Translations under genes and position numbers: made by a program
In this document: positions 18,107 to 26,243 of the stretch, one piece after another
Layout of the letters: each line of letters opens with the position of its first letter
Numbering within the stretch: position 1 is the first letter of the stretch
Origin: Roseicitreum antarcticum
GTDB taxonomy: Bacteria > Pseudomonadota > Alphaproteobacteria > Rhodobacterales > Rhodobacteraceae
Length of the DNA: 64,000 bases
Reading direction: 5' to 3'
Assembly: GCF_014681765.1 (NCBI RefSeq)
Contig: NZ_CP061498.1
Span: forward strand, 2,431,501-2,495,500
Notes under the pieces: generated by a model
Seen by the model: only the letters and a program-made list of their open reading frames with translations
What the model was told of the DNA's origin: nothing
The model's database searches: none

Positions 18107-19300
18107 ATGACGGATTTCGAGGCGACGCGGGCGATGTTTCATTTGCCTGAGGGGGTGATTTACCTGGATGGTAACTCCCTCGGGCCACGGCCTCTGACGG
18201 CTTTGGCGCGCGTGCAACGGATGCTGGCGGATGAGTGGGGCGACATGCTCATCACGGGCTGGAACCGCGCTGGCTGGATGGACCAGCCCGCGCGCATGGG
18301 TGACCGGATCGCACGGCTGATCGGGGCCGAGGCGGGGCATGTCGTGCTGGGCGATACGCTCTCGATCAAGGTCTATCAGGCGTTGGCCTCGGCCTTGGAG
18401 ATGGTGCCGGACCGCCGTGTCATTATGTCGGACACCGGCAATTTCCCGTCCGACCTCTATATGGCTGACGGGCTGTGCCGCACGCTGGGGCAGGGATATA
18501 CGCTGCGCACCGTTCCGCCCGAAGAGGTTGCCGATGCCATTGATGAGACCACCGCCGTCCTGATGCTGACCGAGGTGGATTATCGCACCGGTCGCCGCCA
18601 CGACATGCCTGCGTTGACAGCGCGCGCCCATGCGGCGGGGGCGCTGGCTATCTGGGATCTAGCGCATTCCGCCGGGGCGACGGATGTGCATGTGGCCGAC
18701 GGCCATGCCGATTTCGCAGTGGGTTGTACCTACAAGTACCTCAACGCTGGGCCGGGCGGTCCGGCGTTCATTTATGTGGCGCCCCGTCATGCCGACAGCG
18801 CCCGCCCCGCCCTGTCGGGCTGGCTGGGCCATGAGGCCCCATTTGCCTTCGATCAGGACTATCGCCCGGGGACAGGGATCGAGCGGATGCGCGTGGGCAC
18901 CCCGCCAGTGATCCAGATCGCCGCGCTGGATGCGGCACTCGACATCTGGGACGGGGTCGCGATCACCGATGTGCGCGCCCGGTCGCTGGAGCTGACCGAT
19001 GCCTTTATCGCCGGGGTCGAAAGGGCCTGCCCCGATCTGGAACTGGCGACCCCGCGCGACCATGCCGCGCGCGGCAGTCAGGTCAGTTTCCGGCACCCCG
19101 ACGGTTATGCGATCATGCAGGCGCTGATTGCGCGGGGTGTGATCGGCGATTTTCGCGCACCCGATATCTTGCGGTTTGGCTTCACACCTTTATTCATCGG
19201 AATGGCCGAGGTTGATGCGGCTTGCGCTGTGATCGCAGAGGTGATGGCGGGACGGCTGTGGGACAGGCCCGAATACCTGACCCGTGGGCGGGTGACCTGA
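18107..19300 (+). CDS. kynU: Kynureninase
   Basis: PLP enzyme that splits kynurenine into anthranilate and alanine in tryptophan degradation. The 397-aa protein shows YLDGNSLGPRP near the N-terminus, the PLP Asp in AIWDLAHSAGA and the PLP lysine Lys210 in CTYKYLNAGPGGPAF, followed by RMRVGTPPV. I chose ATG 18107, with a GGGGG site just upstream, over a TTG at 18080. No kynA or kynB lies beside it, so it works with genes elsewhere or mainly supplies anthranilate. Confidence 0.93.
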   Translation: MTDFEATRAMFHLPEGVIYLDGNSLGPRPLTALARVQRMLADEWGDMLITGWNRAGWMDQPARMGDRIARLIGAEAGHVVLGDTLSIKVYQALASALEMVPDRRVIMSDTGNFPSDLYMADGLCRTLGQGYTLRTVPPEEVADAIDETTAVLMLTEVDYRTGRRHDMPALTARAHAAGALAIWDLAHSAGATDVHVADGHADFAVGCTYKYLNAGPGGPAFIYVAPRHADSARPALSGWLGHEAPFAFDQDYRPGTGIERMRVGTPPVIQIAALDAALDIWDGVAITDVRARSLELTDAFIAGVERACPDLELATPRDHAARGSQVSFRHPDGYAIMQALIARGVIGDFRAPDILRFGFTPLFIGMAEVDAACAVIAEVMAGRLWDRPEYLTRGRVT

Positions 19301-19312
19301 GCGACCGGCGCG

Positions 19313-19735
19313 CTATTCGTCGTCGGTCGAGACTTTGCGCAGCGATTTGACCGCGCCGCGCCGGGTCTTGGCTTCGACCCTGCGACGCTTGCTGGCCAGG
19401 GTGGGCCGGGTCGGAACGCGGCGCTTTTGCACCACGCTGGCGTCGCGGATCAGTTCGGCGAGGCGCTCGCGCGCCAGTTCGCGGTTGCGGGTCTGGCTGC
19501 GGGTTTCCTCGGCCCGGATGACGATCGCGCCTTCACTTGTCCAGCGCCGCCCCGCCAGACGCTTCAGCCGTGCCTTGACGGGCGGGGGAAGCGACGGACT
19601 GCGCTCTGCCTCGAACCGCAGCTCGACCGCTGATGAGACCTTGTTCACATTCTGCCCGCCTGGCCCTGACGACCGGGTGAAGGTTTCGGTCAGTTCCCAG
19701 TCTTGCAGGGTGATGGAGTCGGTGATGCGCAGCAT
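19313..19735 (-). CDS. arfB: Alternative ribosome-rescue factor B (peptidyl-tRNA hydrolase YaeJ)
   Basis: Rescues ribosomes stalled at the end of non-stop mRNAs by inserting its basic tail into the empty mRNA channel and hydrolysing peptidyl-tRNA with its GGQ loop. The 140-aa protein has RSSGPGGQNVNKV (GGQ at 26-28) and a strongly basic C-terminal tail (KRRRVEAKTRRGAVKSLRK), both diagnostic for ArfB and different from full-length release factors. Its own ribosome binding site is weak (GAAAGA). The upstream leader holds an 18-codon ORF with an extraordinary Shine-Dalgarno and a terminator-like hairpin, described separately, which suggests control by ribosome status (inference). Confidence 0.93.
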   Translation of the reverse strand: MLRITDSITLQDWELTETFTRSSGPGGQNVNKVSSAVELRFEAERSPSLPPPVKARLKRLAGRRWTSEGAIVIRAEETRSQTRNRELARERLAELIRDASVVQKRRVPTRPTLASKRRRVEAKTRRGAVKSLRKVSTDDE

Positions 19736-19813
19736 GGTTCAGTCTTTCGATAGGATGGTACGGACATCATTACAACGCGCCCGATGATTTCTATGTACCA
19801 CAAAAGCGAAAGA

Positions 19814-19837
19814 GCCGCCCTTGGTTCCAAGGACGGC
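19814..19837 (-). terminator. Terminator-like hairpin between yhhQ and arfB
   Basis: On the minus strand GCCGTCCTTGG and CCAAGGGCGGC can form an 11-bp stem whose only irregular pair is G-U. On the plus strand the same pair would be a C-A mismatch, so the stem is built for minus-strand RNA. A TCTTTCGCTTTT stretch follows. It lies about 78 nt upstream of the arfB start and can be either the terminator of the yhhQ/leader transcript or an attenuator of arfB. Confidence 0.6.
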
Positions 19838-19917
19838 GCTACCGAGTTTCAGGAGATGGGGTCAATTAGGGACCAAAGGTCAGACCCAATCAGAGTGTGC
19901 GCCCCTCAGGGCTGCCG

Positions 19918-19974
19918 TCAGGTCGCGACCCCTCTGACTGTTTCGACACCTCTCTCCAACATCACTCTAGACAC
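19918..19974 (-). CDS. Putative 18-codon upstream ORF in the arfB leader
   Basis: GTG start at 19974, stop TGA at 19918, encoding VSRVMLERGVETVRGVAT (Met for the first residue when translated). AGGAGG lies exactly 7 nt upstream of the GTG. An in-frame ATG six codons earlier would make the ribosome site part of the coding region and is less likely. The 3' end of the ORF overlaps an inverted repeat (GTCAG 19917-19921 / CTGAC 19934-19938). It may be a leader peptide, or the site may serve ribosome capture rather than peptide production. No family recognised. Confidence 0.5.
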   Translation of the reverse strand: MSRVMLERGVETVRGVAT

Positions 19975-19990
19975 TGGACCACCTCCTTTC
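19974..19990 (-). promoter_or_regulatory. Extended Shine-Dalgarno complementary to the 16S rRNA 3' end over 17 nt
   Basis: The minus strand reads GAAAGGAGGTGGTCCAG. The alphaproteobacterial 16S rRNA 3' end is CTGGATCACCTCCTTTC. All 17 positions can pair, 16 as Watson-Crick and one as G-U. Ordinary Shine-Dalgarno sequences pair over 4 to 8 nt. Read on the plus strand, this is a 16/17 copy of the 16S tail. Confidence 0.7.
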
Positions 19991-20043
19991 ATTGGTTGCT
20001 GTTGACCCGAAGGTGGCACATATTTTGTGTTTGTCAAAAGTTT

Positions 20044-20667
20044 TTATGCGACAGGTTGCGATAATTTTCTGACAATGATCCGGAAGGGTACCAGCGCCAG
20101 CAGGGCCAGCCCAAGTTTTACGCACCAGTCTGCGATGGCCAGACTGACCCACAGGGGTGCATCGGGGCCCATGCCCAGAACGGGCAGCATATCCCATGCC
20201 CAGGCTGGCGGGTTCGATGGTTCCAGGAACACCAGTGCCGCCGAAAAGCTGACGGTGAAGAATATCACGGTGTCCAGAGTCGATCCGATCAACGTCGATG
20301 CCAGTGGCGCGCGCCACCACGCCCCGCCGCGCAAACGGTTGAAAATTGCCACGTCGATCAGTTGTGCCGTCAGGAAGGCCGCGCCGGACGCGATGGCGAT
20401 GCGCAGGGTGACCAGCGGCCCGAACTCGCCCATGATCTGCGTCCCGATGAGCGAGCAGACCACGCCCACGGCAAAGCCCGCCCAGACGACCCGGCGCGCG
20501 GCAGCGGGGCCATAGACCCTGTTCATCACGTCGGTGACAAGGAAAGCGACGGGGTAGGTGAAGGCCCCCCACGTCAGCCAGTCGCCCAGCAGGATCTGAA
20601 CCCCGATGTTCGATGCCACCACAATGGCGGCCATTGCCAGGATACCTGGCAGGTAAGTACGTGTCAT
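20044..20667 (-). CDS. yhhQ: Queuosine precursor transporter (YhhQ family)
   Basis: 207-aa membrane protein of the DUF165/YhhQ family that imports 7-cyano-7-deazaguanine or 7-aminomethyl-7-deazaguanine for queuosine modification of tRNA. About six hydrophobic segments are visible, with family motifs FTYPVAFLVTDVMNRVYGP near residue 45, and STLIGSTLDTVIFF and ADWCVKLGLALLALVPF near the C-terminus. ATG 20667 (MTRTYLPG) has GGAA upstream and matches family starts; the TTG at 20688 is less likely. I looked upstream for a preQ1 riboswitch and did not find one. Confidence 0.9.
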   Translation of the reverse strand: MTRTYLPGILAMAAIVVASNIGVQILLGDWLTWGAFTYPVAFLVTDVMNRVYGPAAARRVVWAGFAVGVVCSLIGTQIMGEFGPLVTLRIAIASGAAFLTAQLIDVAIFNRLRGGAWWRAPLASTLIGSTLDTVIFFTVSFSAALVFLEPSNPPAWAWDMLPVLGMGPDAPLWVSLAIADWCVKLGLALLALVPFRIIVRKLSQPVA

Positions 20668-20724
20668 GATTATGTTCCGTTTTGGCAAGGTTGCGGAGAC
20701 TTGTCGTCAGGATGCGGCGCATAA

Positions 20725-20765
20725 CGCCTTTGCCCGTCCGTGGCAAGCCGGAGCGGGCAAAGGCG
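20725..20765 (-). terminator. Long hairpin after tex
   Basis: Perfect 12-bp arms CGCCTTTGCCCG (20725-20736) and CGGGCAAAGGCG (20754-20765), with further pairing (TCCG/CGGA) inside, begin 18 nt past the tex stop codon on the minus strand. No U-tract follows. It probably marks the tex 3' end and separates it from yhhQ. Confidence 0.55.
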
Positions 20766-20783
20766 CTGAGGTGCCAAAGCTGT

Positions 20784-23123
20784 TCAGCGTTTGCGGAAGG
20801 CGTCTTGCAACGCTGCGCCAAAACCGCCGACTGCGGGTTCGGCTTTCTCGGGCGCTGGGCGCTGGGCGTGACGGGCGGTTTGGCCCTTCGCGCCCCCTGC
20901 CTTCGCGCCGCCCACTTTTGTCCCAGTGTCTTTGCCTTGCACCTCGGCGCTGTTGTCCTTGCGCATGGTAAGGCCGATGCGTTTGCGCGGCACATCTACC
21001 TCGGTCACGCGGACACGCACCACGTCGCCGGCCTTCACCACCTCATGCGGATCTTTCACAAATCGGTCGGCAAGCTGGCTCACATGCACCAGCCCGTCTT
21101 GATGCACCCCGATATCGACGAAGGCGCCGAAGGCTGCGACGTTCGTCACCGTGCCTTCCAGCGACATGCCGGGGCGCAGGTCCTTGATGTCATCCACGCC
21201 CTCGGCAAAGGTCGCGGTGCGAAATTCGGGTCGCGGGTCGCGGCCGGGTTTTTCCAGCTCGGCCAGAATATCGCGCACTGTGGGCAGGCCGAAGGTGTCA
21301 TCGACGAAATCCGCCGGTTCCAGCGACCGCAGGACGGTGGGCGCAGCCGTCAGCGCGCGCAGATCCATGCCGGTGGATTTCACGATCCGGCGGGCCAGCG
21401 CATAGGCCTCCGGGTGTACCGAGGACGTATCCAACGGCTCTGCACCGTCACGGATGCGCAAGAAACCGGCGGCCTGTTCAAATGCCTTCGGACCCAGCCG
21501 CGCCACTTTCAGCAGTTCCTTGCGTGCCTTGAACGGGCCGTTGGCGTCGCGGTGTGCGACGATGCTGTCGGCCAGTCCGGCACTCAGCCCCGATACCCGC
21601 GCCAAAAGCGGGCCCGATGCGGTGTTGAGGTCAACGCCGACCGCGTTCACCGCATCCTCCACCACCGCATCCAGCGATTTGCCAAGGCGGGACTGGTTCA
21701 CATCGTGCTGGTATTGCCCCACGCCGATGGATTTGGGTTCGATCTTCACCAGTTCGGCCAGCGGGTCCTGCAGCCGCCGTGCAATGGAGACCGCGCCGCG
21801 CAGGCTGACATCGAGGTCGGGAAATTCCGCCGCAGCCAGTGCCGATGCCGAATAGACCGATGCGCCCGCTTCGGAAACCACCACCTTTTGCGGCTTCTTG
21901 GTTCCCGGCAACGCGGTGAGTATTTCGGCAACCAGCTTGTCGGTCTCGCGGCTGAAAGTGCCGTTACCGATGGCAATCAGATCGACATTGTGGTCGCGGA
22001 TCAACTTGGCCAGCACCGCCTGCGTGCCGCGCAGATCGTTGCGCGGCTGAAACGGATAGACGGTGGCGGTGTCAAGCACCTTGCCGGTCGGGTCGATCAC
22101 TGCAACCTTGACGCCGGTGCGCACGCCCGGGTCCAGACCCATGGTGGCGCGGTTGCCCGCCGGGGCGGCCAGGAGCAGATCGTGCAAGTTGCGGGCAAAG
22201 ACACGGATCGCCTCGGCCTCGGCGCGTTCGCGCAGGTCGGTCATCAGGTCGATGGACAGCGACAGCTTCAGCTTGATGCGCCACGTCCAGTCGGCAACCC
22301 GCGCCAGCCACAGGTCACCGGGTGCCTTGCTGCGAATGTCGAGCGCCCCGCGCACCATCGCCTCGGCCGGGCTGGTGCCCGGGGCGGCATCGGCGTTGAC
22401 TTCCAGATCCAGCGTCAGAAACCCTTCATTGCGGCCGCGCAGCATGGCGAGCGCGCGGTGGCTGGGGCAGTCGCGCCAGCGTTCAGAATGGGTGAAGTAA
22501 TCGGCGAATTTTGCGCCCTCGGCCTCTTTGCCCGGCACGACCTGCGCTGTCAGAAACGCCTCGGCCTGCATGTGCTGGCGCAACCGGCCCAGCAAGGCTG
22601 CGTTCTCGGCCAGGCCTTCGGCCAGGATGTCGCGCGCTCCGTCCAGCGCTGCCTTCACATCCGCCACGGTTTCAGACAGGTATCCGGTGGCCAGGGCCTC
22701 GGGGTCGGCCGCGCGGTCGGCCAGGATGCCTTCGGCCAGCGGCTCCAGCCCGTTCTCGCGCGCGATCATCGCCTTGGTGCGGCGTTTGGGCTTGAAGGGC
22801 AAGTAGATGTCTTCCAGCGCTGCCTTGGTGTCGGCCCCGGCGATCTGGCCAAGCAACGCGTCGGTCATCTTGCCCTGCTCGGTGATGGATTTCACGATTG
22901 CCTCGCGCCGCGTGTCCAGTTCGCGCAGATAGGTCAGCCGCTCGGCCAGTGTGCGCAGTTGGGTGTCGTCAAGTCCGCCCGTGACCTCCTTGCGGTAGCG
23001 CGCGATGAACGGGACCGTCGCACCATCATCCAACAGCGCCACCGCCGAAGCCACCTGATCAGGGCGGGCGTTGATCTCAGTGGCGATCAGGGCGGCGATA
23101 CGGCGCGGGGCGTCAGGGGTCAT
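20784..23123 (-). CDS. tex: Tex family RNA-binding transcription accessory protein
   Basis: 779-aa nucleic-acid-binding protein related to eukaryotic Spt6. Domains in order: N-terminal helical Tex domain ([28 protein letters not shown], about residues 19-46), a YqgF/RNase H-like domain ([16 protein letters not shown], about 325-340), two helix-hairpin-helix stretches ([21 protein letters not shown], about 500) and a C-terminal S1 domain ([25 protein letters not shown]...[12 protein letters not shown], about 645-690), followed by a basic low-complexity tail. The length is normal. The exact role is unsettled, but the fold and order are unmistakable. Confidence 0.95.
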   Translation of the reverse strand: MTPDAPRRIAALIATEINARPDQVASAVALLDDGATVPFIARYRKEVTGGLDDTQLRTLAERLTYLRELDTRREAIVKSITEQGKMTDALLGQIAGADTKAALEDIYLPFKPKRRTKAMIARENGLEPLAEGILADRAADPEALATGYLSETVADVKAALDGARDILAEGLAENAALLGRLRQHMQAEAFLTAQVVPGKEAEGAKFADYFTHSERWRDCPSHRALAMLRGRNEGFLTLDLEVNADAAPGTSPAEAMVRGALDIRSKAPGDLWLARVADWTWRIKLKLSLSIDLMTDLRERAEAEAIRVFARNLHDLLLAAPAGNRATMGLDPGVRTGVKVAVIDPTGKVLDTATVYPFQPRNDLRGTQAVLAKLIRDHNVDLIAIGNGTFSRETDKLVAEILTALPGTKKPQKVVVSEAGASVYSASALAAAEFPDLDVSLRGAVSIARRLQDPLAELVKIEPKSIGVGQYQHDVNQSRLGKSLDAVVEDAVNAVGVDLNTASGPLLARVSGLSAGLADSIVAHRDANGPFKARKELLKVARLGPKAFEQAAGFLRIRDGAEPLDTSSVHPEAYALARRIVKSTGMDLRALTAAPTVLRSLEPADFVDDTFGLPTVRDILAELEKPGRDPRPEFRTATFAEGVDDIKDLRPGMSLEGTVTNVAAFGAFVDIGVHQDGLVHVSQLADRFVKDPHEVVKAGDVVRVRVTEVDVPRKRIGLTMRKDNSAEVQGKDTGTKVGGAKAGGAKGQTARHAQRPAPEKAEPAVGGFGAALQDAFRKR

Positions 23124-23282
23124 GGCATATCCGGTAAGGTAGGGGTGTGGGTGCGCACCCTAGCGTGGGTGTGCATGTGGGCGCAACGACGGTTTTTCGG
23201 CGACGCGGATTTCCGCGACACGGACACGGTGGTGCACCGCTGACGGGACTTTGCAAGCTGGTTGCGAATTCGTGAATGCCGG

Positions 23283-23939
23283 TCAGCCGCCCGCAGGCGC
23301 CGAGCTTTCGGCCACGCCATACCGCGCCATGAACATTTCGACCGCGCCGTCGATCACGCGGTTGACCTCGGCCTCAGAAAACGCAGTCTGGACGCCGCAG
23401 GCCACCCGGTCGAAGATATGCGCCTGGCATAGCTGCATGAACTGATCGGCGGCAAGCGCGTGATCGTCGATCCGCAGGGTCCCCCTGGCGCAGGCATCGC
23501 GCAGAAAATCGACAATACGCGCCCGGCCCATTTCTGGGCCGCTTTCATAGAACTGACGCCCCAAATCAGGGAAGCGGTCCGCCTCTGCCACGCACATGCG
23601 GTGGACGCCCCGCCCGAAATCCGAGGTGACAAAGCCGATGATATGCCTTGCGCCTGCCCGCAGCACCACGCGCACGGGTGCCGACAGGTCGATAAGGGTC
23701 ACGGCCTCATCGGTCTGGCGCGCGCATTCCATGCGGATCACTTCGAGGAATAGCAGACGCTTGTCGGGGAAGTAGCTGTAAAGCGTGGCCTTGGATACGC
23801 CAGCAACCCGCGCGATCTCATCAACACTGGCGCCTTCAAACCCGCTGGCCAGAAACACCTCGCGCGCGCCTTCAAGCACCTGCGCGAACTTTCGGCCCTG
23901 CCGAACACGGGCGGCACCCTTTGTGGCATTTTTGGTCAT
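23283..23939 (-). CDS. TetR/AcrR family transcriptional regulator
   Basis: 218-aa regulator with an N-terminal helix-turn-helix (ASVDEIARVAGVSKATLYSYFPDKRLLFLEVI, about residues 37-68) and a C-terminal ligand/dimer domain of the AefR-like type. ATG 23939 has GGAG about 6 nt upstream. It is transcribed divergently from the AEC carrier gene at 24037, with 97 bp between, so it most likely controls that carrier and itself (inference from position). Ligand unknown. Confidence 0.88.
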   Translation of the reverse strand: MTKNATKGAARVRQGRKFAQVLEGAREVFLASGFEGASVDEIARVAGVSKATLYSYFPDKRLLFLEVIRMECARQTDEAVTLIDLSAPVRVVLRAGARHIIGFVTSDFGRGVHRMCVAEADRFPDLGRQFYESGPEMGRARIVDFLRDACARGTLRIDDHALAADQFMQLCQAHIFDRVACGVQTAFSEAEVNRVIDGAVEMFMARYGVAESSAPAGG

Positions 23940-24036
23940 GCGTTCTCCATCGCGCCAGATTAGACCGCGATGCGGGTGCGCGGCAAGCACGTGCTGACTG
24001 GTGGCATGCATTTAACCGTGCTATCGCCAAGGAGCG

Positions 24037-24966
24037 ATGATCGAGATTTTTCTTAAAACACTGCCGTTCTTCGGGGTGATCTGCCTGGGTTACTGGGCCG
24101 GTAGATCGGGGCTTTTCGGTGCGGCGGCTACAGCGGCGCTGACCAGATTCGTGTTCTACTTCGCGCTGTCGGCCTTGTTGTTCGGCTTTTCGTCGAACCT
24201 GTCGATCGCCGAGCTTTTTGAATGGCGCGTTGCCTCGGCCTATCTCTGGGGCTGTGGTGTGGTCTACGCGTTGGCGCTTATGGTTGCCTTTCTGCGCCGC
24301 CTGCCGCTGGCAGAAGCCGCGATGGAAGCCCACACTGCCATCATTGGGAACACCGGGTTTCTAGGGGTGCCTATGCTGGTCCTTTTGATGGGGGTCGAGG
24401 CGGCGGGCACGATCCTTCTGATCCTGTCCATCGACCTGCTGTTGTTTTCCAGCCTGCTGACCATGGTAATCACCATATCGCGGGAGGGGCGGCTGAGTGC
24501 CGAACTGCCGCGCCGATTGCTGGTCGGTGTCCTGAAGAACCCCATGATCATGGCGATGGTGGTTGGTCTGGCATGGGCGGGCACCGGCATCGACGTTCCC
24601 GTGCCGGTAAATGAGTTCATGACGCTGTTGGGCGCTGCAGCCACGCCAGGGGCGTTGTTTGCCATCGGTGCCTCGCTGGCCGACAAATCCGCCGAGCGGT
24701 TGCACATCGCGGGCTGGCTTTCGTTTGCAAAGCTGGTGCTGCATCCCTTGGCGGTCGCCTTCGCGGCGCTGGTATTGTTTGACGTGGAGCCCTATGCGGC
24801 CGGGGTGATGGTTGCCGCCGCCGCCCTGCCTGTGGCGGGCAACGTTTATATTCTGGCGCAGCACTTTGGGGTTGCACCGGCGCGCGTGTCGGCCGCGATC
24901 CTGATTTCGACCGCGTTCAGCATCGCAACCTTGCCGCTTGTGATCGCATGGGCTGGGGCGGGGTAG
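24037..24966 (+). CDS. AEC family transporter (auxin efflux carrier-like)
   Basis: 309-aa secondary transporter with about ten hydrophobic segments in two halves of five. The family pattern is visible in FGVICLGYWAGRSGLF at the N-terminus, ALTRFVFYFALSALLF, NTGFLGVPMLVLLMG in helix 4 and PGALFAIGASLADK in the second half. Bacterial members export or import small organic acids. AAGGAG is only 2 nt before the ATG. It is divergent from a TetR regulator, its likely controller. The YaiI gene starts 3 bp after its stop codon. Confidence 0.85.
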   Translation: MIEIFLKTLPFFGVICLGYWAGRSGLFGAAATAALTRFVFYFALSALLFGFSSNLSIAELFEWRVASAYLWGCGVVYALALMVAFLRRLPLAEAAMEAHTAIIGNTGFLGVPMLVLLMGVEAAGTILLILSIDLLLFSSLLTMVITISREGRLSAELPRRLLVGVLKNPMIMAMVVGLAWAGTGIDVPVPVNEFMTLLGAAATPGALFAIGASLADKSAERLHIAGWLSFAKLVLHPLAVAFAALVLFDVEPYAAGVMVAAAALPVAGNVYILAQHFGVAPARVSAAILISTAFSIATLPLVIAWAGAG

Positions 24967-24969
24967 GGA

Positions 24970-25425
24970 ATGACGCAGGTTTTCATAGATGCGGACGCCT
25001 GCCCGGTCAAGGCTGAGGCCGAGCGGGTCGCCACACGGCATAAAGTGCAAATGTATCTGGTCTGCAACGGTGGGCTGCGCCCGTCGCAAAACCCGCTGGT
25101 TCAGGTGGTTTTCGTGTCTGACGGCCCTGACGTTGCGGATATGTGGATCGCCGACCGCGCCGGCCCCGGCGATGTGGTGGTGACCGCCGATGTGCCCCTG
25201 GCCGCGAAATGCATTGCTGCCGGTGCCCGGGTGATCAGGCATGACGGCGATGTCTTCACCCCGGCGAATATCGGCAATATCCTGGCCACGCGCGACCTGA
25301 TGGCCGATCTGCGCGCCGCCGACCCGTTCCGGCAGGGCGGGGGGCGTGCATTCTCTGGCGCGGACCGAGCGCAGTTCCTGCAAGCCTTGGATCGTGAGCT
25401 GACGGCGGCCCGGCGCGCGGGCTAA
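24970..25425 (+). CDS. YaiI/YqxD family protein (UPF0178)
   Basis: 151-aa protein of the PIN-like YaiI/YqxD family. The N-terminal [17 protein letters not shown] block with its acidic and Cys residues, [36 protein letters not shown] and the C-terminal [22 protein letters not shown] are all family signatures. Nuclease activity has been suggested from the fold but is not established. Its start is 3 nt after the carrier gene's stop codon, so the two are co-transcribed. Confidence 0.88.
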   Translation: MTQVFIDADACPVKAEAERVATRHKVQMYLVCNGGLRPSQNPLVQVVFVSDGPDVADMWIADRAGPGDVVVTADVPLAAKCIAAGARVIRHDGDVFTPANIGNILATRDLMADLRAADPFRQGGGRAFSGADRAQFLQALDRELTAARRAG

Positions 25426-25526
25426 GCTCCCGTCACACGAACGCCATGTTTCAGCGCAACCATGCCAATGCCGGGCTGGCCCGGATGCTGCGCCCGGCCT
25501 GCGATCACAAAGCCAGAATTTCACAG

Positions 25527-25535
25527 TTATCCACA
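25527..25535 (+). other. Perfect DnaA-box 9-mer
   Basis: TTATCCACA lies in the gap before ybjN. It is isolated, so it may be a DnaA-responsive promoter element or chance. Confidence 0.3.
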
Positions 25536-25673
25536 TAGATTTTGCTTTACAGGCTGGCGCTTTGGACACACCATATTTAGTGTGACGGAAGGGATAATCT
25601 GCCGCAGTTTGTCAGTCACCCTGTTTCTTGTGGTCTTTGGCCACAAAGAAACCAGACAAGAGAGAGGCCGGGC

Positions 25674-26177
25674 ATGTCACTTGTGGAACTTGCGTACAGC
25701 AGCGACGAAATTCACCCTATCGACATCGTAGAAACCGTGGCCGAGCATCACGCGTGGGACTTTGACCGCATGGGCGATGATCAGATCGCAATGGCGGTAG
25801 AAGGGCAGTGGCGCACGTATTCTCTGACCCTTGCATGGTCGGAGCAGGATGAGACCCTGCGCCTGATCTGCACGTTCGAGATGGACCCGCCCGCGGCGCG
25901 GATGCCCGCGTTATTGGAGACAGTCAACCTGGCCAATGATCAGGTGTGGACTGGTGCATTCTCCTACTGGCAGGCGCAGCGGCTGATGGTCTGGCGCTAT
26001 GGGCTGTTGCTCAGCGGTGGGCAGGTCGCCGGTTCCGAGCAGATCAACCACATGATTGCCGCCGCGATCAGCGCGGCTGAGCGTTTTTACCCAGCGTTTC
26101 AGCTGGTGTCCTGGGGAAATGACACCCCGCAAAGTGCCCTGAAAGTCGCCATTGCAGAGGCTTACGGACGCGCCTAA
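25674..26177 (+). CDS. YbjN domain-containing protein
   Basis: 167-aa soluble protein of the YbjN / type III secretion chaperone-like fold. Visible: a central run of alternating strand residues (DDQIAMAVEGQWRTYSLTLAWSEQDETLRLICTFEM), then LLETVNLANDQVWTGAFSYW, MVWRYGLLL and C-terminal AISAAERFYPAFQLV. Such proteins often precede proC in Rhodobacteraceae, as here (66 bp). In E. coli, YbjN affects stress and motility; no specific activity is known. Confidence 0.8.
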   Translation: MSLVELAYSSDEIHPIDIVETVAEHHAWDFDRMGDDQIAMAVEGQWRTYSLTLAWSEQDETLRLICTFEMDPPAARMPALLETVNLANDQVWTGAFSYWQAQRLMVWRYGLLLSGGQVAGSEQINHMIAAAISAAERFYPAFQLVSWGNDTPQSALKVAIAEAYGRA

Positions 26178-26243
26178 CCTGACACAGCATCCGGTGGGGT
26201 ATTCCCCGCCGGGCGCTGATGCGAGCAGGAAAGGGCAGGCGTA

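Noticed and set aside
19974-19990. Fragment of a 16S rRNA gene on the plus strand
   Set aside because: The likeness stops sharply after 17 nt, and no upstream 16S sequence is present. On the minus strand it makes sense as a Shine-Dalgarno.
20668-20783. preQ1 riboswitch upstream of yhhQ
   Set aside because: I looked for a preQ1 aptamer because yhhQ genes often have one, but the only structure is a long hairpin close to the tex stop codon.
20682-23243. Very long open frame (853 codons) on the plus strand opposite tex
   Set aside because: Its translation is Gln/His/Arg-rich without family signal, and it mirrors the codon pattern of the clear tex gene. High GC keeps antisense frames open.
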